DNA of 5,960 bases from Victivallales bacterium. GTDB taxonomy: Bacteria; Verrucomicrobiota; Lentisphaeria; Victivallales; UBA1829. A model generated the notes under the pieces. That model was given only the letters and a program-made list of their open reading frames with translations, was not told the origin of the DNA and ran no database searches. A program made the translations under genes and the position numbers. The stretch lies in assembly GCA_016285335.1 (NCBI GenBank), contig JAEEQO010000183.1, positions 1-5,960 of the forward strand. Direction: 5' to 3'. Shown one piece after another: positions 1-5,960 of this stretch; within the stretch, counting starts at the first letter, position 1, and the number at the start of each line of letters is the position of its first letter.

Positions 1-1
1 G

Positions 2-160
2 ACTTCGCCGTTCGTGGTCCGCGAGACGCCCGAAGCGAGCCGCAGGGAGTTCAACATGAAGAAGGCGGACACGGCGGAATGGCGCGAGTTCTTCATGCGC
101 TGGGGCATGGCACCCGCCGATGCGGCGTTCCGCAGGGGCGTCGTCTTCTGGAAGAAGTGA
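2..160 (+). CDS. 3' end of an unrecognised protein-coding gene (C-terminal 52 residues)
   Basis: Only the last 52 codons are present; the gene begins before the window. The frame is open from base 2 to the TGA at 158-160, and nearly every third codon position is G or C, as in the other genes here. One of the other two plus frames (starting at base 3) is closed by a stop near base 55. The remaining one (starting at base 1) stays open but runs on into the AT-rich intergenic stretch, where its translation looks non-coding. The tail is rich in Arg, Phe, Trp and Met, contains REFNMKKADTAEWREFF, and ends in VVFWKK. It has no membrane segment and no motif that I recognise, so I assign no function. 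It is followed by a 173 bp gap with its own promoter, so it is probably not cotranscribed with the next gene. Confidence 0.72.
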   Translation, partial: TSPFVVRETPEASRREFNMKKADTAEWREFFMRWGMAPADAAFRRGVVFWKK

Positions 161-201
161 GCTTCCTCCATGCCATCCTCGCCCGCCGCACGGTAACTAA
201 C

Positions 202-242
202 CCGACCATGCTCCGCCGCTGTGCAGGTTATCGGCTTTTTTT
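202..242 (+). terminator. possible imperfect Rho-independent terminator of the upstream gene
   Basis: CCGACC at 202-207 can pair with GG (226-227) and TCGG (231-234), leaving TTA (228-230) bulged. Alternatively TAACC (198-202) pairs with GGTTA (226-230). A run of seven T follows at 236-242. Position just after the upstream stop and the T-run favour a terminator. The short, bulged stem and the long loop argue against a strong one. Confidence 0.33.
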
Positions 243-254
243 CCCGTTTTCTGC

Positions 255-283
255 TTGCTTTTTCCTCATTTCAGCAGTATAAT
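255..283 (+). promoter_or_regulatory. sigma-70-like promoter for the DUF2339/DUF3999 pair
   Basis: A perfect -10 hexamer TATAAT lies at 278-283. TTGCTT at 255-260 is a partial -35 (the TTG matches the consensus), and the spacer is exactly 17 bp. The region is markedly AT-rich against a GC-rich background. Transcription would start near 290, giving a leader of about 45 bases before the ATG at 334. I see no clear operator palindrome around it. Confidence 0.68.
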
Positions 284-316
284 ACTTACAATTACAAAGT
301 TATTTTATCACGCAGC

Positions 317-325
317 AGGAGAGGA
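317..325 (+). promoter_or_regulatory. ribosome binding site of the DUF2339 gene
   Basis: AGGAGAGGA at 317-325 lies 8 bases before the ATG at 334. It is a strong Shine-Dalgarno and fixes this start codon. Confidence 0.8.
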
Positions 326-333
326 ATCCGACC

Positions 334-3063
334 ATGCCGATGCTGTACATTGTGGCGACCATTTCGCTGATCCTGATCATATTCTGTCTGAGCCGTCTTG
401 ACAGAAACCACAAGAAAATACAGAAGCTTTCCGATCAGCTCGACCGACTGGAAGGCATGCTGTGGAATCTTTCCCAGGGTATGGGAACACGGCAGCAGGA
501 CGCCCCGCCCGCGCCGGATGCGAAGACCGCCGCGCAAGCGCATGCCGCACCGGAAAAACAACCCGCGCCGCAGTCTGAACCGGAAGTCAGGATCCAGACG
601 TCCGGCAGCGAAAAGCCTGTCCCGGCTTTCCTGCTGAAGAAAGACGAAGCGGAAACCGTGTGGCCGTCCGACGTGAAGCCGACCGTGCAAATGCCGGAAA
701 CGAAGCCGGAACAAAAGCCGGAAATCGTCCGCGCCACAGCGGAGACAAAGCCGGAAACAAAGCCTCCGGTTCAGCCGACGCCTCAACCCGTGCCACAATC
801 GAAACCTCAGCCGACGCCGCAGCCCGCGCCTCAGCCCGCCCCTCAAAAAGACGCCGCGTTTTCGTCCGAACGCCTTACGTCCCCTGTTCCCCCGGTGCCG
901 CCTCCGAAAACGAACGATCTTTCGCCCATCGAGGCCCGCACGCGGGAGGCGCTGTCGAAGATGTGGCAGTGGCTCATCGTCGGCGAGGAATACCGTCCGG
1001 GCGGCTCGACGAAGGAATACGCCGTGGCGACCACGTGGATGCTCCGCTCGGCGGTCCTGCTGCTCGTGCTCGGCCTGGCGTACTTCATCAAGTATTCGCA
1101 CGAACGCAACCTGCTGCCGCCGGAACTCCGGCTGTCCGCCGCGACGCTGTTCGCGCTGGCGATCACGGGGGTCGGATGCAAGCTCCTGAACGGGAAGCGC
1201 TACCGCGTATTCGGCACGACCTTGACTGGCGCGGGCTTCGTGGGGCTTTACCTGTGCGTGTTCGCGAGCGTGTCGATCTATCATCTGCTGGACGCCTGGG
1301 TCGGGCTCGCCGGAATGGTCGTGCTGACCGCCGCGGGCGTGGTGCTGGCGCTCCGGTTCAACACGATCCTGCTGGCGATCCTGGCAGTGTGCGGCGGCTT
1401 CCTCGCCCCGGTGCTGATGAGCACGGGCTCGCGGAACCTCGTCGGCCTCTTCACCTACATGGGCATCCTGGTCCTGGGCTCGCTCGTCATCGCGCGGTAC
1501 CGCTCGTGGCAGTTCGTAAACATCCTGGCGTTCCTCCTCACCTGGGGCATCTACGGCGTGTCGCGTCCGTTCCTGCCTCCGGCGACCTTCGCCCAGCCCG
1601 CCACGACGCCATGGCTGAAGGCCTCGGGCTGGCTCCTTATCTCGGGCGACATAAACAAAATGTACCTGATCGGCATCGTCGCCGCGTCGTTCTTCTTCCT
1701 GACGTTCTGCGTGCAGACCGTGGCGTTTGACCTCTTTGCGAAGAAAAAAGTCTCCCTGCTGGAGCTCGCGTTCGCTGCGCTGAACGCCATCGTCTTCCTG
1801 TCGCTGGCGATCCCGCCGACCATCCGGTTCTACGGACGCGAATACGCCGCCATCCTGACGTTCGGCGGCGCGCTGGTCTACCTCGCGCAGATCGCGCTTC
1901 TGCTGAAGGCGAAGCTGGAGGACCGCAACCTGCTGCTGACCCTGCTGGTGCTCTCCTGTGGCCTGATCGCCCTCACGTTCCCGCTGCTGCTGAAGCAGGA
2001 CCACCTTGCCGTGGCATGGTCGGTGCAGGCGGCCGCGATGCTTTACATCGCATGCCGGAGCAAATCCGTCGTCCTCGCCCGCTTGAGCTACATCGTCTAC
2101 ATGATCGCCGCGGTGCGTCTGCTCGGATTCGACCTGACGCACGGGTATGTCCGGCACGCGCAGGATTTCTGGACGCGCCTGACGAATTTCGGGTCCTACA
2201 CGGCTGCGCTCGCGGGCGGCTTCTTCATGCTGAAGCGCTACGCGGCGGAACTCCATGCCGGTGAAGCGGGCATGTCGGGCGCGGGATCCGCCAGCCGGTA
2301 TCCGAAGTCCTCGAAGGTCATGTTCTGGTGCATGTACTTCGTGAGCTTCATCATGATCGCCGGGGAGTTCACCTACTGGGAACACCTGAAGATCAGCGGC
2401 GTGGTGGCGGCGGGCGCGCTTTACCTGCTGATCCTGGCGCTGATCCCGAAGCTGTTCCGGGAGAACACGCGCGGGATCGTCAATGTCGGCGCGCTGCTTC
2501 TCATCGTCTACCTCGGCTTCCTCTTCGTCGTATGCATTTCGCAACCCCACGGCGGCGCTTCGGCGCAGGCGGTCCTGTGGCGTCTCTTCCCGAACCTGTG
2601 GTCCGTCGTGATCCTGGCGCTGGCGGGCGTGTTCTTCGGACGGCTCGCGCTTGAGGCGGACACGAAGGACAGCGTTGCTGCAAGCGCACGCAGCACCGCG
2701 TCGTTCTTCCTTGTGAGCGCGATGGCGTTCTGGTTCGTGTACAGCTCGGACGAGCTTTACTACCTCGTGCAGCACTACAGTTCGGCGGGCGGCGCGCGCA
2801 TCGCGGTGTCGCTGCTGTGGGGGTTCTACGCCCTCGTGATGCTGGCGTTCGGCATCCTCCGCGGGAAGAAGCCTTTCCGCATCGCCGCGCTCATCCTCTT
2901 CGCAGTCACGGTCCTGAAGATATTCTTCTACGATCTGGCGGGAACGCCCGCCATCTACCGCATCGCCGGGTGCATGGTCACGGGCGCGGCGCTCATCGCC
3001 GGCGCCTGGCTGTACGCACGATTCGAACAGAAAGGAGACAGCTCCGATGGACCTCGTTCCTGA
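334..3063 (+). CDS. DUF2339-family polytopic membrane protein with an N-terminal Pro-rich linker
   Basis: A 909-residue inner-membrane protein of unknown molecular function. Residues 2-20 form a hydrophobic anchor. Residues 21-48 are charged and heptad-like (RLDRNHKKIQKLSDQLDRLEG), probably a short coiled coil. Residues 50-195 are a low-complexity Pro/Gln/Lys/Glu linker. From about 233 to 895 there are roughly 20 hydrophobic membrane segments in close succession. Family signs are the first core segment ending GLAYFIKYSHE (247-257), the glycine-rich TLTGAGFVGLYL (296-307), LAVCGGFLAPVLMSTGS (350-366), AWSVQAAAMLYI (561-572) and the closing TVLKIFFYDLAG plus YRIAG block (859-879), which are typical of DUF2339. 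By the positive-inside rule the coil and linker would be cytoplasmic. The start is set by a strong Shine-Dalgarno. The 3' end overlaps the next gene by 17 bp. The long antisense reading frame over this gene is a composition shadow. Confidence 0.9.
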   Translation: MPMLYIVATISLILIIFCLSRLDRNHKKIQKLSDQLDRLEGMLWNLSQGMGTRQQDAPPAPDAKTAAQAHAAPEKQPAPQSEPEVRIQTSGSEKPVPAFLLKKDEAETVWPSDVKPTVQMPETKPEQKPEIVRATAETKPETKPPVQPTPQPVPQSKPQPTPQPAPQPAPQKDAAFSSERLTSPVPPVPPPKTNDLSPIEARTREALSKMWQWLIVGEEYRPGGSTKEYAVATTWMLRSAVLLLVLGLAYFIKYSHERNLLPPELRLSAATLFALAITGVGCKLLNGKRYRVFGTTLTGAGFVGLYLCVFASVSIYHLLDAWVGLAGMVVLTAAGVVLALRFNTILLAILAVCGGFLAPVLMSTGSRNLVGLFTYMGILVLGSLVIARYRSWQFVNILAFLLTWGIYGVSRPFLPPATFAQPATTPWLKASGWLLISGDINKMYLIGIVAASFFFLTFCVQTVAFDLFAKKKVSLLELAFAALNAIVFLSLAIPPTIRFYGREYAAILTFGGALVYLAQIALLLKAKLEDRNLLLTLLVLSCGLIALTFPLLLKQDHLAVAWSVQAAAMLYIACRSKSVVLARLSYIVYMIAAVRLLGFDLTHGYVRHAQDFWTRLTNFGSYTAALAGGFFMLKRYAAELHAGEAGMSGAGSASRYPKSSKVMFWCMYFVSFIMIAGEFTYWEHLKISGVVAAGALYLLILALIPKLFRENTRGIVNVGALLLIVYLGFLFVVCISQPHGGASAQAVLWRLFPNLWSVVILALAGVFFGRLALEADTKDSVAASARSTASFFLVSAMAFWFVYSSDELYYLVQHYSSAGGARIAVSLLWGFYALVMLAFGILRGKKPFRIAALILFAVTVLKIFFYDLAGTPAIYRIAGCMVTGAALIAGAWLYARFEQKGDSSDGPRS
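694..846 (+). repeat. in-frame Pro/Gln/Lys low-complexity repeat in the DUF2339 linker
   Basis: This stretch encodes residues 121-171. It starts with ETKP/EQKP units (PETKPEQKPE, then ETKPETKP) and continues with a PQP series (PTPQPVPQSKP, PTPQPAPQPAPQ). The frame is kept throughout, and synonymous codons vary between units, so the repeat is maintained at protein level and is not a recent DNA tandem duplication. It should be an extended, flexible spacer between the N-terminal anchor/coil and the membrane core. Confidence 0.75.
3031..3038 (+). promoter_or_regulatory. ribosome binding site of the DUF3999-like gene, inside the DUF2339 gene
   Basis: AAAGGAGA at 3031-3038 lies 8 bases before the ATG at 3047, within the last codons of the preceding gene. 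This decides the start and implies translational coupling. Confidence 0.78.
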
Positions 3064-4447
3064 CCTGAGAAAACTCTGCACCGCAGGGGCGCTTTTCCTG
3101 TCCGCGGCGGTTCTTTCCGCCGTGGAGCCCGCCGACTTCCCGTTCTACAAGGATATCTCCGTCCCCGCAAGACAGACCTCCGGCGTCGCCGTTTACATGT
3201 TCGACATTGACGCGGAAATGTACCTCGAACTGAAGGACATGGACGGTCTCCGCATCTTCGCGCCGGACGGTTCGTCCTGTCCGCTCCTCTACGATTGGGT
3301 GATGGTGCAGGATTCGACCTGGACGGTCCAGCACAAGGTCAACACCTCGATCCGGCAGTTCGAAACGCTGCCCGACGGCTCGGTGCGGATCACGGTCTCC
3401 GCCTCGACCGGAAACGATCCGGTCACCGCGCTCACCATCAGCACGCCCGCGAAGGATTTCGACAAGAAGGTCAAAGTCTTCGCCGCCGACGGAAACACGC
3501 TCGTCGCCGAGGGGGCGTTTCTGGATTATTCCAGCCGGATCGACCTGCGGAACGACTCCATCGCGTTCCCCGAGCCGGTCAGCTCCGGCGATTTCGTCGT
3601 CGTGATCGAAAACTACACCGAGATCAAGGATTCGCCGCTCTCCCGCGTCGTGCAGGGCGACACGAACATCACCGAATTCCATAAGGTCCGTGAGGAACCG
3701 AAGATCACCGGCATCACCCTGACCTGCGTCGGCAAAAGCTACGGGCTCGAAAAGGCCATGACCGATACGCCGGTCACGATCCTGAAGCAGGACATCGTGA
3801 AGAAGGCCAACGGCGCCTCGACCACCGTCGTGAAGTTCTCCAACGGATTCGCCCCCCTCGGCAAACTTACGGTCAACAGCTCCGACGCGTTCTTCTCCCG
3901 TCCCTACCGCCTGTATGACGACGCCGGGAAACTCGTGGCAAACGGCACGGTCCGCCATCTGGAATCCGGCTCCTACCGCACCTCGGAATCCGCACGCGTG
4001 ATCAATGTTCAGGACAGACGCTCCCCCTCCTGGACGATCGAGTTCGACAACGGCGAATACGGTGAGCTGAAAAACCTGACGCTCACGGCAACCGGCCCGG
4101 TCATGCAGGTCCGGTTCCTGTCCGAGATCCCGTCAGACGGCGCGGCAGTCCAGCCCGCCGGAGCATCCGGCAAACAGGTGTTCCCCTCGTACCGCGTGTA
4201 CTACGGCGCGACCGGGCTGCCCGCCCCGGACAATCCGTTCGCCGACATGATGCGGCAGGAATCGGACTGGGACGAATGGGCTGTCTGCGCGCTTTCGCCG
4301 CAGCAGACAAACACCTCATTCCACGCTCCGTCCGGCGCAGTCCGCAACTGGGGACTGGTCTACAAGATCCTGATGGGCGTCGCCGCGCTCGCGGTCCTGC
4401 TGATCCTCATCCGCTCCGCCGGACACATCGAAAAAGTCAAGGACTGA
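3047..4447 (+). CDS. exported, C-terminally membrane-anchored DUF3999-like protein
   Basis: A 466-residue protein with a signal peptide at residues 1-25 (CTAGALFLSAAVLSA core, likely cleaved after A25). A large, mostly beta-rich soluble region spans about 28-430, and a single membrane helix about 436-456 (YKILMGVAALAVLLILI) is followed by a short basic tail. The region after the signal peptide reads FPFYKDISVPARQTSGVAVYMFDID, then LKDMDGLRIFAPDGSSCPLL. This resembles the DUF3999 start, where a beta segment leads into a 'DLRVFN..G..VP' turn, so I call it DUF3999-like. No catalytic motif is visible. The soluble part should lie outside the cytoplasmic membrane. Its start overlaps the DUF2339 gene by 17 bp with its own Shine-Dalgarno. 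DUF2339 and DUF3999 genes are neighbours in other bacteria, to my knowledge, which supports the call and a joint membrane role. Export and topology are well supported; the family name is less certain. Confidence 0.82.
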   Translation: MDLVPDLRKLCTAGALFLSAAVLSAVEPADFPFYKDISVPARQTSGVAVYMFDIDAEMYLELKDMDGLRIFAPDGSSCPLLYDWVMVQDSTWTVQHKVNTSIRQFETLPDGSVRITVSASTGNDPVTALTISTPAKDFDKKVKVFAADGNTLVAEGAFLDYSSRIDLRNDSIAFPEPVSSGDFVVVIENYTEIKDSPLSRVVQGDTNITEFHKVREEPKITGITLTCVGKSYGLEKAMTDTPVTILKQDIVKKANGASTTVVKFSNGFAPLGKLTVNSSDAFFSRPYRLYDDAGKLVANGTVRHLESGSYRTSESARVINVQDRRSPSWTIEFDNGEYGELKNLTLTATGPVMQVRFLSEIPSDGAAVQPAGASGKQVFPSYRVYYGATGLPAPDNPFADMMRQESDWDEWAVCALSPQQTNTSFHAPSGAVRNWGLVYKILMGVAALAVLLILIRSAGHIEKVKD

Positions 4448-4994
4448 TCTTCTCTTTTTCTGCCGCCGGGGGCTCGAATTTCCCGCGGGGCAGCAGTCCG
4501 ATGCGCCCGGCAAAGAAAGCCCCGGGGAACTGGCCGATGCACATGTTGTAAAGATCGACGTGTTCGTTGTAGTTTCTGCGGGCGTCGTCAATGGATCGTT
4601 CGACGTCGGCCAGCTCTTTCCGAAGGCGGAAGAAGGATTCGTCCGCCGTCAATTCGGGGCAGCTTCCCGCGACAACGAGCAGATGGCGGAGTCCGCCGGC
4701 CAGTTCGGAGTCGGCTTCGGCCTTCGCCTCGGGCGATGCGGCGACGGCGAGTTTGCCGCCTGCGTCGGCGATGGCGGTGAAAACGCCTTCCTCCTCCGGG
4801 ATATGGCTTTTCACGGCCGAAAGCAGGTCGGGGATCAGGTCGGCGCGGCGCCGGAGCTGCGCGTCAAGGTCCGTCCAGTCCTGTTTCACGACTTCGTTCA
4901 GGGCGACCAGGCCGGTGTGCTGGGAAAGGATCCAGACGCCGGCGAGGAGCACGAGTGCGACGACTGCGATAAAAAAGCCTGTGATATTTCTCAT
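4437..4994 (-). CDS. lemA: LemA-family membrane protein
   Basis: A 185-residue protein, the usual LemA length. An N-terminal membrane helix covers residues 4-22 (ITGFFIAVVALVLLAGVWI), followed by a helical LemA domain. Family signatures are VVKQDWTDLDAQLRRRADLIPDLL (35-58; compare the usual 'aWs.iDvqLkrR.dLIPnLv'), LRHLLVVAGSCPELTADESF (102-121), the late helix VERSIDDARRNYNEHVDLYN (131-150), and FPGAFFAGRIGL (156-167) with GKFEPP near the end. LemA proteins are small helical-bundle envelope proteins of unclear role. I chose the ATG at 4994: AGGGA at 5003-5007 lies 8 bases upstream, and the protein then begins directly with the membrane helix. An in-frame TTG at 5036 would add 14 residues but has no convincing ribosome site. 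It follows the ligase gene by 53 bp, probably on one transcript. Its stop overlaps the convergent DUF3999-like gene by 11 bp. No usual LemA partner (TPM-domain/YgcG-like or HtpX) lies in the window. Confidence 0.9.
   Translation of the reverse strand: MRNITGFFIAVVALVLLAGVWILSQHTGLVALNEVVKQDWTDLDAQLRRRADLIPDLLSAVKSHIPEEEGVFTAIADAGGKLAVAASPEAKAEADSELAGGLRHLLVVAGSCPELTADESFFRLRKELADVERSIDDARRNYNEHVDLYNMCIGQFPGAFFAGRIGLLPRGKFEPPAAEKEKISP
4460..4493. other. strong bulged hairpin just past the DUF3999-like stop, within the lemA 3' end
   Basis: CTGCC (4460-4464) pairs with GGCAG (4489-4493), CCG (4466-4468) with CGG (4486-4488), and GGG (4469-4471) with CCC (4482-4484). Single-base bulges at 4465 and 4485 interrupt the stem, and the loop is roughly 10 bases. 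That is 11 Watson-Crick pairs. It begins 12 bases after the plus-strand stop. The five T at 4455-4459 precede the stem on the plus strand and become A after it on the minus strand, so neither strand has the U-tract of a standard intrinsic terminator. It may protect the 3' end of the plus-strand mRNA or help end transcription in another way. It also encodes LemA residues, so it may be incidental. Confidence 0.5.
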
Positions 4995-5002
4995 GGCGGT
5001 TA

Positions 5003-5007
5003 TCCCT
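5003..5007 (-). promoter_or_regulatory. ribosome binding site that decides the lemA start
   Basis: On the minus strand AGGGA (5007 down to 5003) sits 8 bases before the ATG at 4994. It is moderate in strength. It favours this start over the upstream TTG at 5036. Confidence 0.5.
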
Positions 5008-5047
5008 ACGACTTCGTTTTTTTGCGCGGAACGCAAGGAAAGCCCGG

Positions 5048-5960
5048 TCAGAAGTCGAACGTCATCTGGTCGGACGGCGCGGGTTCCTCCTGCTTCGGGA
5101 TGAAGCTCTTCACGGATCCGAGCCAGAGTTCGAGCGACTGGATCGGGACCGAGAGGCGTTTCGCGTCGGCGATCTTGGCGGACGCTGCGTTCGGATCGGC
5201 GGCGACGAGGAGTGCGAGCGCGTCGGTCACGGAATCGACCGGATCGTAGCCCGCGGCCTTAGCTATGGATTCGTAATAGGCGCGCTTCTCCGGCATCTTT
5301 CCCGTGAAGCAGATCTTCGGGCGTTCCTCGGTCGAACTCGCCACGAGCGTGACCGCCGCGAGGAGTTCGTCAAGTCCGGCGGACTGCGCAATGAGCTCGT
5401 CGTGAAGCGCGCGGGCGCGTTCGGGGCCGATGCCGTCGATCTCGGCGAGCTGTTCTGTCGTGAGGGTGCGGAGTTCGGCGAACGTGTGTTTCTTGAGGAT
5501 GCTTTTCGCGATGTTCGCGCCGATGCCCTTGATGTTGAGCGCGGCGAGGACCTTGTAGGCGGGCACGATGCGCGCGGCCTGGATCTCGCGGTAAAGGTTT
5601 TGCGTGGAGGTCCCCTGGAATCCCTCGTCGCGAAGCTGGGAGAAGATGTTGAGCTCGGAAAGATTGAAGAGATCGGAGAGCGTGCGAACGTTCAGCTTCG
5701 TCATGATCTTGCGGAGGCTGGGCTCGCCGAGATGCTCGATGCCGATGCTGCGGACGGATGCCAGCAGGAGCTGGAGGCGCGTCTCGAAGCAGTCGGGATT
5801 CACGCAGCGGAGTTCCGGCAGGTCGCGGACGAGCTCGTGGCCGCAGCAGGGGCAGTGCGTGATGAGTGCGCTGCGGCGTGCGGGGCCGGGCTCGCTGGAA
5901 ACGATGTACGGGATCACGTCACCGGCGCGCTCCACGGTCACGGCGTCGCCGATCTGGAGG
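5048..5960 (-). CDS. ligA: NAD-dependent DNA ligase, C-terminal part (divergent LigA type; 5' end outside the window)
   Basis: At least 303 C-terminal residues are present; the frame is open to the window edge and the adenylation domain lies outside. The GTG at 5941 is an internal valine codon, not the start, because the OB-fold motif IGDAVTVERAGDVIPYIV begins before it. Counting from the window edge, the order is: OB-fold end (about 1-20); a four-cysteine zinc finger with Cys 36, 39, 52 and 57 (CPCC, then CVNPDC); a helix-hairpin-helix region (about 135-190, with NIKGIGANIAK and IDGIGPERARAL); and a BRCT domain (about 214-280, starting KICFTGKMPEKR and containing Trp 279 in LELWLG). The protein ends in an acidic, Pro-containing tail, DQMTFDF. 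LigA seals nicks in DNA in replication and repair. It differs from the usual LigA: the stretch after the last zinc cysteine is about four residues shorter and lacks the HF.SR.AmdIeGLG pattern (here SVRSIGIEHLGE), and the BRCT lacks its usual GG. It could be the housekeeping ligase of a divergent lineage or a second, phage-like ligase. Confidence 0.92.
   Translation of the reverse strand, partial: LQIGDAVTVERAGDVIPYIVSSEPGPARRSALITHCPCCGHELVRDLPELRCVNPDCFETRLQLLLASVRSIGIEHLGEPSLRKIMTKLNVRTLSDLFNLSELNIFSQLRDEGFQGTSTQNLYREIQAARIVPAYKVLAALNIKGIGANIAKSILKKHTFAELRTLTTEQLAEIDGIGPERARALHDELIAQSAGLDELLAAVTLVASSTEERPKICFTGKMPEKRAYYESIAKAAGYDPVDSVTDALALLVAADPNAASAKIADAKRLSVPIQSLELWLGSVKSFIPKQEEPAPSDQMTFDF

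Noticed and set aside
79..282. A 67-codon plus-strand frame across the end of the first gene and the intergenic region
   Set aside because: It runs out of frame with the well-supported partial gene, has no ribosome site, and its end simply translates the T-rich promoter region into FFPFSACFFLISAV.
694..846. A CRISPR-like or DNA tandem repeat array
   Set aside because: The units are short, in frame, vary in codons and have no constant spacers. It is a protein low-complexity linker.
660..1730. A 356-codon plus-strand frame inside the DUF2339 gene
   Set aside because: It is an out-of-frame, Arg/Ala/Gly-rich translation with no ribosome site or family motif. It is a shadow of the real frame.
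292..3081. A 929-codon minus-strand open frame covering the whole DUF2339 gene
   Set aside because: It is the antisense shadow of a GC-rich gene with few stops. Its translation is dominated by Arg, Gln, Glu, Asp and His with no domain pattern, while the plus strand gives clear membrane segments, family motifs, a promoter and a Shine-Dalgarno.
2993..3958. A 321-codon minus-strand frame over the DUF3999-like gene
   Set aside because: It is antisense to a gene with a clear signal peptide and C-terminal anchor. The translation is low in hydrophobic periodicity and has no recognisable fold.
4560..5249. A 229-codon plus-strand frame opposite lemA and the ligase end
   Set aside because: It is antisense to two genes with clear family motifs. 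It shows no domain and no ribosome site.
5939..5941. GTG as a possible start of the ligase fragment
   Set aside because: The OB-fold motif continues upstream of this codon (LQIGDA precedes it) to the window edge, so it is an internal valine of a longer gene.

Overview
The window is GC-rich DNA with strong G/C preference at third codon positions, densely coding, from a bacterium that is probably Gram-negative. The signs of that are a DUF2339-type polytopic inner-membrane protein paired with a signal-peptide-bearing, DUF3999-like protein, plus LemA and an NAD-dependent (bacterial-type) DNA ligase. I cannot assign a genus. A PVC-group (Verrucomicrobiota/Lentisphaerota-like) or other less-sampled lineage is only a guess.

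Layout: (1) 2-160, plus strand: the last 52 codons of an unrecognised gene. (2) 161-333: a short intergenic region with a possible imperfect terminator (202-242), a good sigma-70-like promoter (TTGCTT, 17 bp, TATAAT) and a strong Shine-Dalgarno. (3) 334-3063: a 909-residue multi-spanning membrane protein of the DUF2339 family, with an N-terminal membrane anchor, a short heptad-like helix and a long Pro/Gln/Lys-rich linker. (4) 3047-4447: an exported protein with one C-terminal membrane anchor, probably DUF3999, whose start overlaps the previous gene by 17 bp. (5) On the minus strand, meeting this pair tail to tail: the 3' part of a divergent NAD-dependent DNA ligase (ligA-type; 5048 to beyond the window end) followed 53 bp downstream by a lemA-family gene (4437-4994).

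The plus-strand pair looks like one two-gene transcription unit with translational coupling. From the sequence I infer an envelope complex in which the DUF2339 protein is the membrane core and the DUF3999-like protein presents a large domain on the outer side of the inner membrane; its function is unknown. The ligase and lemA probably share a transcript by proximity rather than by function. The two units converge with an 11 bp overlap of their coding 3' ends, and no classical terminator lies between them.

The points most worth a second look are the DUF2339/DUF3999 pair and the departures of the ligase from the usual LigA pattern. I found no CRISPR array, mobile element, tRNA or rRNA.
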